Source of the DNA: Gordius sp. MW1
Taxonomy: Eukaryota; Nematomorpha; Gordioida; Gordea; Gordiidae
Direction: 5' to 3'
DNA: 64,000 bases
NCBI GenBank assembly: GCA_964036665.1
Contig: OZ038527.1
Location: forward strand, 27,563,901 to 27,627,900
Shown here: in pieces, positions 1 through 35,802 of the stretch
How the letters are laid out: each line of letters begins with the position of its first letter
Numbering within the stretch: position 1 is the stretch's first letter
Notes under the pieces: generated by a model
What the model was told of the DNA's origin: nothing
The model's database searches: none
Seen by the model: only the letters and a program-made list of their open reading frames with translations
Translations under genes and position numbers: made by a program

Positions 1-95
1 TCAAATCAGACTAACTGTCGATTCTGGTCTGTTTTTCAAATTTCGACTAAGCTTAAAGGTCGACTATCAAAAACAAACCCAAAAAACTATGCTCT
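1..95. repeat. Fragment of the GTGTTGTAAAAAGG MITE family
   Basis: CTGGTCTGTTTTTCAAATTT and CGACTAAGCTTAAAGGTCGA are internal family motifs. The element is cut by the window start. Confidence 0.4.
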
Positions 96-273
96 TACGC
101 AAAGCTGTTTTAACAGCAATATTAAGAGAAAACATTATACTTTGTTTTCAGATAGCCTAACAATTTATTATAGCAAACCTAATAAAACAATCAAATTATT
201 ATTTAAATACTATTTAAAAATTAAATCTGCCCCAAAATGTTGTCTCCAACTCTATTTTTATAAATGAAATAAT

Positions 274-499
274 CATGGGCGTACGCAGGTTTTGAATTGG
301 GGGGGGGGGCAGATTAAAATTTTCCTGCGACCAAAAAAGAATTCAAAAAATTTTTCGAGAGCAAAAAAAAAAAAAAAAGGTCACGACTATCCTAAAATTT
401 TCCTGAGAGCAAAAAAACATACTATCCAAAAATTTTCCTGAGCAAAAAAAAGAAAAGGGCTCGACTAAAAATTTGAGGGGGGGGGCGCGTACGCCCATG
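274..499. mobile_element. hAT-like MITE, GGGCGTA family, with 8-bp target duplication
   Basis: Ends are CATGGGCGTACGC and GCGTACGCCCATG, inverted. GAAATAAT flanks it at 266-273 and 500-507. The 226-bp body has G runs, poly-A and repeated TTTTCCTG motifs, and no coding capacity. Best-preserved member of a family with many decayed copies here. Confidence 0.75.
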
Positions 500-1375
500 G
501 AAATAATAATTAGTATATTTCGGTTTTTTAAGCTATTTGTGATTATTTCATTTTCCAGCCTAAAATAAAGATACAATAGTTGGCGCCACCCAATTTAAAC
601 CATCTAAGCAAATAGGAGTGGCAGCAATAGAGACATTCTAATTTTCAACTTGTTGTTGTAATTCCCAGATATGTTATATAGCCAGCTAGCTCACGCCTCT
701 CTGTCTATAATAACACAAAAGTAATTTCCCAATTTTTTGAAACAACTTTATAATTTCTTGTTTTATCGATTACACATTTAGAAAGCGTGATCACAACAGC
801 CAATCAATAATTACGTGCTCTTAATTAGACGGGAAGAGCTACACTTCGGGAAAATTTATTGATCAATTGGCCAGGAGCCGCCCCTTCCCCACCACTAGAA
901 TGAGAGGGGAGCAATGCTCTATCGACTACTTTTATTGATTGGGTAATATAGGAAGATCGATTGAGAGTGTGCCTGGGTTAAATTTAGGTGATTAAAGCAA
1001 TTATTCGATGTTATGTACTAAACAACACAAATAAACACGCATAAAACCAATAAAAACAGCCCCCCCCCGCCCGCCGGCCCTCTGTGTTTACATTTCTGTA
1101 ACCTCCATTGCATCAATATCATCAATAAAATTTACGCATATATAATACACACATTACATACGCTCGAAGGAACAACGTCAATAGCAGTCATTCCATCTTA
1201 TTCCTCACAAACAAAAAGGATGAATTAAGAATACATTTATCACCAACATCATAATTAATAATTATATAAATATTCATGAAAATCGTCTTTTAATTTGTCG
1301 GCAGGCGTAAAATAACTAATTTTTTGCAGCAAATATATTCGATGAGGGATTCAAAGTGATTTCGGAGCTATAATT

Positions 1376-23775
<22,400 letters not shown>

Positions 23776-25614
23776 AATACCTCCTCTCCACACCCCCTCC
23801 TCCCTTCGCCCCTCTTCCCATCACTACCCTCAGACGCGACCACGCCCGATTTAGTCAGTATTCATTTTTCGCACACACCCATCGGTAATAGGATGGATGA
23901 GCTGCACCTATACATACCACTAGTGTACGCGCATAACTGATGGCCCAGCAGGGTAGACTTGCATTATGAAGTTAGATTCCCGCTTATTGCTCTTCTAACC
24001 GACACTAATTCCTTGCAACCTTCCATTTCTATGCCTCATGTTAAGATGATGTCTGATTCTACACGTCGCATCATGCATGCCCCGGGCATTACATTTATAC
24101 CACAAAACATTTTTTGTATTCGATAACATGCATCATCTACATACATATAAATGAATTGTTTAAAAGTGCTACCCCCCCCCCCCCCCCCCGCCCCCAAGAG
24201 CATGCCCCAGTAACTCATGAATGGATCGAATGAGGGGGGCGGGCGGGATGCATCGTTTATTTGTACATAGTAAGAAGACGTTAGTCGAATACATACATAT
24301 ATACGTGTTGTCTTGTGTTTTTAATCTCTCCTCAACCTCACCTATATCTTGTCCACCCTCCTCCCCCCCATAGTTTGGCAAACCTTTGAAAGTTGCGTCG
24401 CGATAAGAAGTTTAACGTTTTCCCCCTTTTTATTGTTACTTTTTTCTATGTTGTCCAAGTGTGTTATTAGCATGTCCTAGTGGTTACGGTTTCACAGCCC
24501 CCCACAAACCCGGCCATATTACATTTGATTTCGTTTTCTCTCCCCAAGCACCACAGTTGCGTTATTTATTTATACAAATCTTTACATATTATTATATATG
24601 AGAAGTATCCATTCATTTTCATATGCCGTTGAAATTGATGAACATGTAATACTTTGAAAATTAAATTTTCTTATACATACAACATATACATAGTATACAA
24701 AGATGATATACATAAAATACACGTGGTTATGAAATTTAATAACGGTAATAAATGTTAATTAAATATTTCCTTAGCTATAATCTTTAAAGTTGTTCTTTAG
24801 GCTCTTGATAAATTCACATGCCTATGAAAAGAATTATAAGCTGAACAATAATATATATTTTAGTTTATATTTTAAATCTAGTTAAAGCTGCAAAAACGTT
24901 TTTGGCGTAGTATTCATACGCCATTCTTAATTTATTTTTATAATCTTATTGATCAATTGACAGGGCTATAATTTTTTTTGTTTCATCTCGATATTTGAAT
25001 TTATCCATGTTAACGCAAATCACTTCCCCTGTTCAAAATTTTACCACTATATCCGAAAAATGGAATACCTTAGAGTTCATATTACTTATACGATGTTTAC
25101 TAACACATTACCCTAATTTACTCTTTCTCCATTTCCTCCACTCCCACCCCCTTCTTTTGTGCTTGACTAGATAGGAGGGCATGATTGGGATAAAATCAAG
25201 GAGCCGAAAACAAACTTTAATTTAATATTTTACAAATCATACTTTTCACTACAAAGCCTATGTTTAAAATATGAATGTTTCTTTACATTAAACAAAATTT
25301 ATTAGTAAGAATGAGACGTAAAACGGGTTTAATGATATAAATATTAAAACAAAAATGTTGAGCACTATAAAGTAAAAGTAGTAACTAGTTTGGTGTAATC
25401 AATGGAATTGTTTCGACTAGAATTGTTGTGTACATATGTAACTTTAATATGAATGAGTTGGATTATGTGAAGTAGCCTAATTGTAACAAACAACGAGCAC
25501 GTATAATTAGGATTGGTAAAACTACTTAAAACTAAAATTCCTCGTAAAACGAATTTGGAGTTTTTGTAATTTCAAAAATAAGGAAATGACTATGAGATTT
25601 CATGCTGTGACACT
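23776..25614. other. Intergenic region between convergent PKA and G6PD
   Basis: No coding sequence recognised. It holds the 3' flank of the kinase gene, a C-rich stretch after its stop, an 18-base C run at 24172-24189, a G-rich patch near 24232, and AT-rich sequence up to the G6PD stop. A minus-strand AATAAA candidate for G6PD lies near 25300. Confidence 0.7.
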
Positions 25615-28600
25615 TCAAGATGAGTCGGTTGATTGCCATTCGTAAGTACCAGAAAAAACAAATCCATGCCTTCGGGCCACTTCGTCAGATTCTTTCGGGC
25701 CCCGACTTTAACATTAACAAACACAAATAATTTTATAAGTTAATGTATAAGTGATAATTGGTTTAATCGTTTAAAAACTCTCTAGCACATAGGATGAGCA
25801 TACCTGCCAAAAGGGTAAGGTATGGGCTTAATTTTATTGCTTTCTATATAGTTGAGGAGGGGAGTGAAAATTCTCCAAGCTTGTTCTAACTCATCCGTAC
25901 GCACGAAATTCATTTGACTACCCGCGAACGCGTCTAATATTAACCTTTCGTACGCGTCTGGCATCTGAGAATCCTAGCATAATGTATAATTAAACAAACA
26001 CCACCTATAATTCTGGTAGAGAATTTTTTTTGAGTTTTTTTCTCTCCTAATATTCCAGTTTTTTAGATGAACGAGGCTGAAGGTGCAAAAAATGCCCATT
26101 TAGCCTTTTTTGAGGCTATATTGCCACGGATTTTTTAATTCATACAAATATTAAAAGGTCCATTATTTACGTTTTTTCTTTTCGCCTCTATATTTGAATT
26201 TATACGCGCTTACATGAACCCCTTTTAGAAACAATTTTGTATCTTCCAAAAAATTTTAATTGCTATGTTTAATGTAATTATCGATTTTTCATTGAAATGA
26301 GCTGAGATAAATAAATTTTATGCATTTGAATGAAAAAGATGAAATAATGGACGAATAAAATAATAAACTATATGAAAAACCACATTGAGCCCGACTTTTC
26401 TGATCTCTGTTATGGAATTAAATGATTTTATGATTAAAAAAAATGTGTTTGGTAAAAACCTTGTAACGCTTGCTAAATGTCAAATTGAGTTCCGTTTCAA
26501 CTAGATGGCATGCCATGCCTGGCTCTTTCGTCATCATTTTCATGTAGATCGCTTCGCCCGGCTGCACCCTTATCACGAGTTCGTTCCTTTTCAAGGCGCC
26601 CGGTGGAAATATGTCCCCGGCCACGTCTTTAAATTGGATCCTTATGTAAGTGGTCCTCTCGTCAAGCGCTAACATAAAGGCAATATATTCCTCTAGGTTA
26701 AATTCAAATTAGACCAAACGTGATTTTGCCCTTTGAGCGTCCATAAACCAAAAAGCATTGGTCCAAAATGACTAAAATTATCTCTGAATTACTACCAATC
26801 ATGGGGCCTACACCCTTACCAAACATTAGCGAAATTTAAGATGGTCGGTCGTTTGTCTTGGTGGCCCGTCAACTTGCCGAAAACCATCTTGCCGAGTTAA
26901 ATGTCCCAGGGTTAAAAAATGTCTCCCAATTCGAAAATGTCCTTCAGCACAAAAAACCTATTAAGCATTCAATTTCAGATTAAAATTAAAATTTAGTTTT
27001 TTTCAAAATCACATTTATAATTGTTACAATTAGGCACTCTATTTAGGGCCTTCTTTATGATAATGAGGAGAATGGTCGTAAATGTTCTAGTGTGAATTCG
27101 GCAAGATGGTTTTCGACGAGTTGATAGGACATTCATTATATTTTTGACTAGCATGGAATGGGGAAAAGAGAACACATGAGGTACGCTTATGATAGAACTC
27201 TTATAATGTATACAACTTTATTTTATTAAATATCAACGAATATGTTGGCTCCAATAGCTATATAGGTTATCCTCAGAAAAATTAAGGATCGGCAGATTTG
27301 ACTTATTAGGCTATCTTTAAGATAAATATGAGATGGAACGGAAACAGAACAGACAGGAGGAGAAAGGTAATGATACTATATGGCCTTCATTGTTCGCTCC
27401 CCCCCCCCCCCCTCCCCATTATATATTCGAATTCACGATAGGGCGATGGACAAACTGCTACTACAACTTTGTTTTACCCTTCAAAAAAATTTTAAAAAGA
27501 TACCTTGTTACTAGATTCAAGCAGGCTGCGGATTATGAAGATGAAGTTGGACTAATAATACCATAGATTGGATAGACATATTATATATTTAGCTAATTAA
27601 ACGTTATCCTTTTGCGGAATAACTGAATGTAAATTTACGTTTGGAAAATGTTTATTATATTATTCTTTCTTCCATAACTTATGCAAATTTTAGTGCACAA
27701 GTGCGCACATTGAAAAAACTTCACCCGAAAATGGCGGTCTAAAAAGTGTATTTTAATGCAAAAATGCACTATTCGGCTGTCTGCCTATTGGTCAATGTAT
27801 ATAAAAGATGAAAAGACCAAGTGATCATTATATTAGAAATGATCCTATACATCTTCCATATACGCACATATATGGCAATGTACAATAGGACTTTATGAGA
27901 TTACTTAGAGAATCATAGAAAATAAACAATCCCAGTTTATATCATCAATCTTATCATTAATGTTTAATGTAAATTCATTTGATCTTCTTCTTTTAAAAAG
28001 AGAAAAATAAAAATAAACAGGGGATGCAAACCCTATACCCTATACCTTTTCCACACTTAAGTATGAAGGGTACCCCGTCCCATCTCTCATTCTCTACGTA
28101 AAGAATGGCAGATGCGAAGGTGGGTGTTATAGAATCCGGGGGTACTTTATCATCATCTAAATAGCCCGTAGCCGCTTCTTTGTTTGCCGCTTGTGGATTA
28201 GCGATATATTGGCCCAGGACTATACTGTCAGGATCTAGACCTTTCACCGATTTCAAAACACGCACCTAAGAATGCAAAGTATAGTAAATATTAGTGTTTG
28301 TTGTAAAAACGGGGCTCGGTTTTGTTTGATCAACCTTTGGTTTAAGTCGACTACACATAATCAACCTAAAGACTTTAAAGGTCGGTTGACAATGGTAAAC
28401 TCACTAAAATTCACGATAATACTCGAGTTGACGATGGTTTTCCTACATTTAACGTGGGGATACTGCTTTAATCGCTTCCATACGCGTTTTGGTCTCTGTT
28501 TGTCTTGGTCGAACTCTAGGCTTAGTCGAAATGTGAGAAACAGAGCAGAGTCTGGGTCGTTAGTCCTAGACCAAACCAAAGGTGGACCAAACAAAACCCA

Positions 28601-31600
28601 GCCCCCTTTTTAGAACACTAGTAAATAAGTGCCTCCTCCTGACCTTTTCGTTTCTCAAATCGTCGGCAGACAGCGAAACGGGGCAATCCATGGCAACTAG
28701 ACACATGATTTGTAACAAGTGATTTTGCATTACGTCCCTGCATATTTGCAACGAAAGTATTACGTGACATTACTATCACAAGTATAGGTGTGTGTAACCA
28801 AGGGGAGGCAGGAAGGGGCGACTGCCCCCCCCCCTCTAAATCTAGAAAACCTTCAAAACTTAATACAGTTATACCTAAAACTTCAAGAAATGATCATTTT
28901 GCCCCTCCCTAGTGTCTACCTCAACTTCAAATCCTGGCAACGCCCATGTGCTAATATAAAGCTTATAATAATCAAACTTGATTAACAAGAACCACACTGT
29001 TTTTATTATGCATAAAATTCAAAATAAAACGCCGAAGAACCATTCCAATACATGAAAATTGCCTTAAAGGCCGTAACAGTTTTTATGGTATTTATAGCGT
29101 GATAAATATATTTAAATTTTAGAGGGGATGTATTTTAAAATATAAACTTTTTGCGACAACAATATTTTCATTAAAATCAGTTGGAAACTTTAAAAATTTA
29201 AAATTATAAAAACCAAAAAAAAGAGGTAACTAGCATCCAGCTCGTCTACCTCATCCAATAAGGTTATCCCTTTAAAAGAGCCGCTTTTGATTTATATTAA
29301 ATCGATTTTTAAAACTTTGAAATATATCATTTTTTGGGTTGCCTACCATATTTTATTATATGTATCACCCAAAATCATCGTTATTAAATAAAATTGTATG
29401 GTACCTGATGATTCCAAATTGATCAAAATAGCCACCCCTGCCCTCGGTGCCTATATTTTCTTTGAAAGTTATCATCACGGAAGATACGTTTTCTCTGCCC
29501 CACAACGGTCTAAATATCCGATTCCCAAACCTGGCACAAACACAATTCAAGAAAGAGTACATGTTTGTAATTCAGGCATGAAACTTTTGAATGAAATTCA
29601 AGATGGCCCCCAACCTGAGGATCAGCAAATTTTGTACCATCTCCTTGCCTAGGTAATGATCTATGCGATAAAGCTGAGGTTCGGAGAAAAGTTTAGACAG
29701 ATGGAGGGCCAATGTGTTTGAACTTTCCAGATCTCTCCCAAACGGTTTTTCTATGATAACTCGATTCCAACCCCTAATAAAGCACCAACATATTAGTGTT
29801 GTGAAAAGGGCTAAGTTTTGTTTGGTCGAGACCAGTGGTCGACTACGATTTGGCTGACCAAACAAAACACAGCATACATAAAATATATAACAATTAATGA
29901 ATGACACTTTAGTTTTGGCTTAAAAATAAATATTTCAAAATATATCGAATCACCTAGGTGGTCTTCTTAGCCCCACCCAACATCAAATTTTTATCGGCTG
30001 AGCAAAAAATTTGTTAAAGATGCTGCTTCAGACTAGTATCGTAAAAGGACCTGGGTTTGTTTAGTCGACCTTCGTTCGGTGTTAGCAAACAAAAAGACCA
30101 AACGTGGACTCTTTTTCTTAGGCGACCTCTAGGCTTGGTCGAAATTCGAAAAAGAGACGAGAGAATTTTGTTTGTTTTGTTAAGAACTAAACAAACCTAC
30201 GTGTTTTTACAACACCACTCTAGACTATGATTAGCATAGATTGCTGCTCACGAGTCACGACCTTAAATCTTAAATTCCAAATAAAGACTTTAATAATAAT
30301 TCTTAATTGTTTATTATAAAATACAACAAAATTTACTACACAAACTAAATTCGACTTCGCGAGACCGTAATTCTCTCTTTATCGCAAAATACAATTCATG
30401 GTCGTTTACACATTTATGACCACTATGGGCAAACCATCTCGTTGATTTTCCATTAGGATGTCATTAAAGCTTCTCCTTTCACAAGTTTTACCTTATTTTC
30501 CTCACAAATTATCCTCAAATTACCCGAATTTTACGAAATAAAAAAGCATTGAAAGGAAGGAAAAAAGGTCAACACTAGCCAAAAAACATTAGTAGAAAAC
30601 ATTGGATTTACTCTTTGGTAAGGCAATGGTCGTGTATCATAGTAGTGACGTCGGCGAATACGTTTGGCGGTAGGGCAAGGTAAAATATATGATTGACCCT
30701 GGTGCCCACCTCCTGGCCTGACGCCCCATCTCCATTTTCATCGCCCGACCCCTCATCTCCCGCAGCTAAGCAATCTAAAGCTTTGATTTCGAAACAATGC
30801 TTATGCCTATCGCCACCCCCATTCCCATCTTGAGCTGAGGCGGGCGGTTCTATGTTAATCCCATATCTATGGTCTCTCCTACAACGAGCGCTACAGGCTA
30901 TTTTAGACCTGATTTGCTGAGCGTACGATTTCATTTCTGCTGCAAGCGTTTCGAAATGGCTGGGATCGTCGTACGAACCTCGCACGTAAAAATTGCGGTC
31001 TACGAAATCTTGAAATGCTTCTCCCTCACTCTCGGCCTTCATCTAAGGCGAAATAAATTCAAAATCGGACGTTGCCCACCCTAACTCTAATTTCGAGTAT
31101 GACCCCATGGGGTAGTGTGTAAAAAAGGGTGGGCCTTGTTTGATCAACGTTTGGGTTTCAATAAGACTAACGGTGGCCGACCGAGAAAAGAAGACCAAAA
31201 AATGTTTGGTCAGTTAGTGTTTAGTCCACCAAAACGAAAGGTCAACCAAACAAAACCCATCCCTTTTTTCAACACTACCCCATGAAGCATTTGCCGAAGA
31301 TCACGGGCTCAAAATACGGAACCTCTTGGAATATAGCATTTTTATACCAATTGTTTCCTCATGTTCAAGATCTTATGGAAAAATGGATAGCTAGATATTT
31401 TGAAGTTTAATGTTTCTCTAAAAAAGGCCATTTGTGATAACATTTTAAAAGCTATCTTGTTTAAGAGTTATAATTGGTAAAATTTATATTAACTTTTCAT
31501 TTGGCTAAAACATTTACTTTGAGATAATTTATTAAACCTATCTAAATTAATAACTATAAAAATGTATAACAATTTACTTAAACAAATATTTTGAACAAGC

Positions 31601-32140
31601 ATATTAATCTTGGAATATTTAAATTTATTATTCTAACTCTTAATGCCCTTCAATGGCAATAAAAAAATAGAAAGTAAGTCTTGGTATAAACTTATAGGCT
31701 AATTGTAAATTTAAGACATCCAATAACTCAGAGAAATGTACAATATAGTGCAATATAATTAAAAAAAAATTCTGCATAAAAATCTTATTAAAATGTGCAA
31801 TCCAAATTAAATTAAAGCATACCTTCATGTACGGCTTTGCATGCTCCATAATATCATTAACCGTAAGTTTACTTCGTGCATAACCAACAAAATAAATGTA
31901 TGGAGGCAGAAGTTTATGATCAAATAGATACCTGTTTTGATATATTATAAATAACATTTATTTACATAGTACCATAATGTAGGATATATTTTCTTTTTTG
32001 CCAAATCACCCTATAAAAAATATAATCACTATAGAAATGTTATTAAAAAATTTATTTTGTATAAATAATATAAATCAGACATTTACCGAGGCTCCAAAGA
32101 TGACAAAAAAATTTATAGCTTTATCTAATTCACTGGTCAT
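25615..32140 (-). CDS. G6PD: Glucose-6-phosphate 1-dehydrogenase, complete gene
   Basis: Exons in transcript order: 32140-32087, 32010-31973, 31931-31823, 31042-30612, 29773-29615, 29530-29405, 28737-28644, 28265-28046, 26668-26460, 25973-25804, 25705-25615. Phases agree at every junction and the total is 566 residues. Seen: FGASGDLAKKK spans the exon 1/2 junction (NADP+ fold), GYARSKL in exon 3, EKPFGRD and RIDHYLGKE (residues 247-255) in exon 5, DVAGDIF and [11 protein letters not shown] in exon 9, [10 protein letters not shown] in exon 10, SRGP opening the last exon. Known: first enzyme of the oxidative pentose phosphate pathway, cytosolic, making NADPH. Exon lengths 38, 109, 159, 126 and 94 equal the human ones as I recall. 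The start is the first ATG after an in-frame stop; the N-terminus is short. Odd: exon 4 carries 210 extra in-frame bases (30699-30908). Without them the protein is 496 residues. Confidence 0.95.
26860..27130. repeat. Mutator-like MITE in a G6PD intron (related to 52407-52576)
   Basis: Left GGTGGCCCGTCAACTTGCCG and right end CGACGAGTTGATAGGAC are imperfect inverted repeats, both continuing into AAAACCATCTTGCCGA. It matches the element upstream of UTP14. No clean target duplication is visible. Confidence 0.55.
28291..28618. mobile_element. GTGTTGTAAAAA-family MITE in a G6PD intron with target duplication
   Basis: Ends TTAGTGTTTGTTGTAAAAAC and GCCCCCTTTTTAGAACAC. TAGTAAATA occurs at 28282-28290 and 28619-28627, consistent with an 8-bp hAT-like duplication plus one chance base. 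The interior has AAATTCACGATAATACTCG and GGTCTCTGTTTGTC. It ends 26 bp from exon 7. Confidence 0.65.
28786..28948. repeat. GGGCGTAGC-family element in a G6PD intron
   Basis: Starts GTGTGTAACCAAGGGGAGGC and ends CCTGGCAACGCCCATGTG. Carries GGGGCGACTGCC and AAATGATCATTTTGCCCC. Confidence 0.55.
29794..29874. repeat. GTGTTGTAAAAAGG-family MITE in a G6PD intron
   Basis: TAGTGTTGTGAAAAGGGCTA faces TGACCAAACAAAACACAGCA. The right end has decayed. Confidence 0.5.
30035..30215. repeat. GTGTTGTAAAAAGG-family MITE in a G6PD intron
   Basis: AGTATCGTAAAAGGACCTGG and CGTGTTTTTACAACAC are the ends. Internal TTCTTAGGCGACCTCTAGGC and GGTCGAAATTCGAAAAAGAG match other members. Confidence 0.55.
30699..30908 (-). 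other. In-frame 210-bp insertion in G6PD exon 4 (exitron candidate)
   Basis: The segment interrupts the family alignment between EMKSYAQQI and [11 protein letters not shown]. It starts with GTCTAA and ends with CACCAG on the coding strand, is exactly 70 codons, and has no stop. Removing it gives [11 protein letters not shown], with family spacing restored. The encoded insert is rich in Gly, Asp, Ala and Cys. Its base composition is exon-like rather than AT-rich, and the acceptor lacks a pyrimidine tract, so constant retention or optional splicing are both possible. Confidence 0.6.
31110..31276. mobile_element. GTGTTGTAAAAAGG-family MITE in a G6PD intron with 8-bp duplication
   Basis: ACCCCATG flanks the element at 31102-31109 and 31277-31284. 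Ends TAGTGTGTAAAAAAGGGTGG and CCCATCCCTTTTTTCAACAC are inverted, with three extra Gs at the left edge. Confidence 0.6.
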
Positions 32141-34366
32141 GTTTAAATTTCAAGGTGATTTTACACCTGATTGGAATTTAACAACAAGGTGTCATTGGTT
32201 ATAAACTATTTATTATTACGAAATTATCTTTTCATTTAATTGATCCTATCCTAATTCTCTATGTTATTAATAACTTAATTAATATGATTTATCATTTAAT
32301 TAATAATTTTCTTGAATTATTGGGCTTTATTTAATAATTACAGATATTTTTAAGCAATTTGAGCTATTTTGACACGGAACCTGGAATTATTATACAATAA
32401 AAACCATTTTTGAAACTGAAAGGAGAATTAATTTTAATAGTAAGAGTAGAATTCACCCCTCTCCCGACTTTCAAAATTTTAAAAAATCGGCTAGCCAAGC
32501 CTGATATAACATTTCGTGATATTCTTTTTATAAAAGATACGTGGTGTTTTTTTTACCTTGAAGGAAAATCAAACTCATTGAGTTAAATTTTCTGTTTAGC
32601 ATTATAAACATTTTTTAATACTCCTTTGAAAAATCTTACCAACGGGATAATCTCGCCAATAACTAAGATAAAGGGTTGTTAGTTAAAAGGGGACTAATTT
32701 CTTAAAGTATACAAATTTATATACTTTTAGTGTACATTTAATTATTGGATCACAGGATTACAAAAGATCATCTACCACTAAGCCTTTTTCGATTTTAGTA
32801 TTACGGAACTAAAAAAATCAGGGTAGTTAAAAAAGAAAGTCAAGTAATTTGAATTTTAAAACAATAAACAAATTTAATCAAGCTTTTTTACCTTAAAACT
32901 TTTTTCTAACGCCTGGGAATAAAATTAAGGAACTGGACTTGATCTTGTTCCTATCTTAATTGATACTTTCATATTATATTAGCTCATTTTTGAACGATTG
33001 ATTGTGAACTCGAACTAAAAATTTTGTTTTTAAAATTACATACTAAAAAATGAGTAAAATTGAACAAAATTTAGGTAAACAATACGGCTAAAGCCTTGAA
33101 CAAGGGGCCCGACTTGGCCTGAGCCTTTCTTCGGTTATCAACTTTTGTATCCGAACTTACACTATTTTTCAATAGGTTATTTTCTAAACTACCCCTATAA
33201 CTGCCATTACGGATATTATGATACATAAACGGAAGTAAGAATTTTGATTCTTAAAAACAATGTTTTTGACTACAGAATACTCCATTTATTTCACATTTAA
33301 CATCTCGAAAAATTATAAAGATAATAAACAAATTTACAAACCAAAAATAATAATTTGTCTTTATATTCAAAATCCCAAAAAATATTGGTAATTCGTTGCC
33401 AGGTTAAAAAACTCTCCATTCTTTACATAGTATCTTCGATCTAAACACTTTTATGATTTGTTATGTGTTAGAATAGAACTAAAGGTCTGCATGGACTTTG
33501 TTGGCCTATTGCTAGAACTATATACATGGGCCCGACCGGCTTGCGGCCCACAAGCTAAGGCCAGATTTTAAAAAAGCTGAATAATAAGTGCGGGCCGGGT
33601 TTGGGCCCAGATAAAAGAAAAATTCGAATTTATTCGGCCTTACATCAAAATTATTACTATAAGAACAAAAGAAGCACATAATAGCTTCATCTTAAAAATA
33701 TTTATTAAAGTAAAAACCAAATTTAAATAGTAATAAAGGGAACAATTCTATAGAAAATATAATATATGGTATATTTTACATAATAAAACAAATAATATAT
33801 TAAGGGAGAGGACCTAGTGTTTGTTAAACTTTATTTCTGGAACATTGGTGTCACTTTTATAAGTTTACATGGTGGCTAGAACTTAGGCAAGTTATTTATC
33901 ATAATGTTTTAATGACTACTTAACATTAACTGTTGTATTCAATTGAAAATCTTTTAATGAAATCGTCAAAAAGGATTATTATGGCTGCAGAGGAAAGGTA
34001 AATTACACTTTTTTAAAAACTCAACAAAACTACTATAATTCAAATGCTGAACCCCCCAAAAATTTTTTAATCGAAAATAATAAAAGAACTCATATATGGA
34101 AAAATTATAATATAGTAAACGAACTAAATGAGAAATTGGAATTTGTACATTGCAATTATCGCAAAGACGCATTAAGCAACTTAAGAAAAATGGGAACAAC
34201 CTTGTAAGAAAATGCCGTGTTTCAGCCAAAATCACTTCTTATTTTGCTTCAGCTAATATTAAACGTTAAAGAGTTGATTCAAATAAATTTCAAACAACAT
34301 GGGATATTTGCAATCTTGAAGTTTCCTGCGGGCTGGGTACGGGCAAAAAATAATTTGTGAGGGTAT
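32141..34366. other. Upstream region of G6PD, no gene seen
   Basis: AT-rich sequence with no recognisable coding block. A GGCCCG-rich patch at about 33500-33610 resembles hAT-array sequence. The G6PD promoter must lie in the low end of this stretch, but I can point to no specific motif. Confidence 0.6.
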
Positions 34367-35640
34367 GGACCGTGGCGTTGCTAGCATTTTTACCTTGGGG
34401 GGTCGAACTTAAGTTTTACACCATTGGGGAGGGGTCAAGAGCGTTTATGAAAAAATTTTCATAGCCATTTGTTAAACTTGATGAAGCTATTCCTTTGTTT
34501 ATACTTTTTTCAAAATTCATTTGAGCTTGTACCTTTTTAAGTCCACATCAATATTATGTTCGCATATCTTTTGACTTACACATGATCATACGAAATTAGA
34601 GACCTGCAAAAGGCCTCTTTAGTCAATCAGCCTGCCCGGTACAAATAAATCCCTGGGCCCGTTCAGCTCCATAAAATAATAAATGATAAACCCGCATCAC
34701 TCATTTTTTACAAAGCCCGAAACCTCATTCAAAAATCTTCTTATTCTCATTTTTATATTAAAATAATTACACAGAATATATATTATGTTAATAATAACTA
34801 AGCAAAAGATTAAACTAAACAGAATATTCAATTATCTAATGTTTATAGATTTTTAAAGGGTATTATTGGAATGGACCACGTCTATATATAATAGAAAAAT
34901 TAACATAAATCATTTGAAAATGCGCCTTTTAATATTAATAAATGAGTTGTTAATTCACTAAACATAAAATAGTTATAAATTTAATTAAAACATTAATTAA
35001 CACACCTTTCTTTGTACTTTATAATACATAAAAATCTAAACAGTGGCCTTACTTATATCTATGTCCGGCCAGAGCCGGCTAGGTTATATTTTGGCCCGTG
35101 CCCGGTGAATTGTTTTTTAACGCAAAACCCGGCCCGCAGGTTGAGTTTTCAAGCCCGGCAGGGCCAGGCCGTGTAGCGAAATTACCCGTTAAAAAATAAA
35201 ATTTTGTTTATAATGAATAACGCTTATAACAAGAAATTATGCAATTGAAAAGATTATATTAAGGCATCCTAAAGTTAAATGCCATACAGTGAGTTTGCGC
35301 AAATAAATTAAGGCAATGGAACAGGTATAATGATAAGAAAAATTATAATGTTTGTAAAATGATCAATGATATCGCCCCAATCTATTAATTGCTTGTATTT
35401 TTTCATTACGTTTTAATGAATAACAAAGGGGAAATTTAGTGTAAATAAGTCGCTAAGCACAATTAAAAGATTTACTGATAATAAATATCATTATTATTTT
35501 TTAAGTTTAAGTTTATTAAGTAATTGCTTAAAGGGGCCAAAGGGGTCATAATTCTTCCCTCGGGGGGCCGAAGGGGTCATGATTTTGCTATTGGGAGGGG
35601 GGCCTTGTCATATCCCTAAAGCTACCGCCCCAGCTCTGGA
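34367..35640. repeat. Composite repeat with nested hAT-like element
   Basis: Outer start CGTGGCGTTGCTAGCATTTT with a GGGGGG run and CATAGCCATTTGTTAAAC. An inner element starts TAGAGACCTGCA at 34597 and fades at about 35178. The outer end at 35520-35640 has two GGGGCC..AGGGGTCATAAT-type blocks and AAGCTACCGCCCCAGCTCTG. Parallels 17475-18290. Confidence 0.5.
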
Positions 35641-35802
35641 ACACAAATATTATGAATTAATTAATAATGAGCGCTCCTTGTTGAAAAAGGCCTAACGACA
35701 CTGTTTAAATTATAATGACAGAATATTTAATTCAAACAATCCTATCCTCTTTCTTGAACAACCAAGTTCGCAAAAGGGCATAATACACTTACTTATGTCG
35801 AT

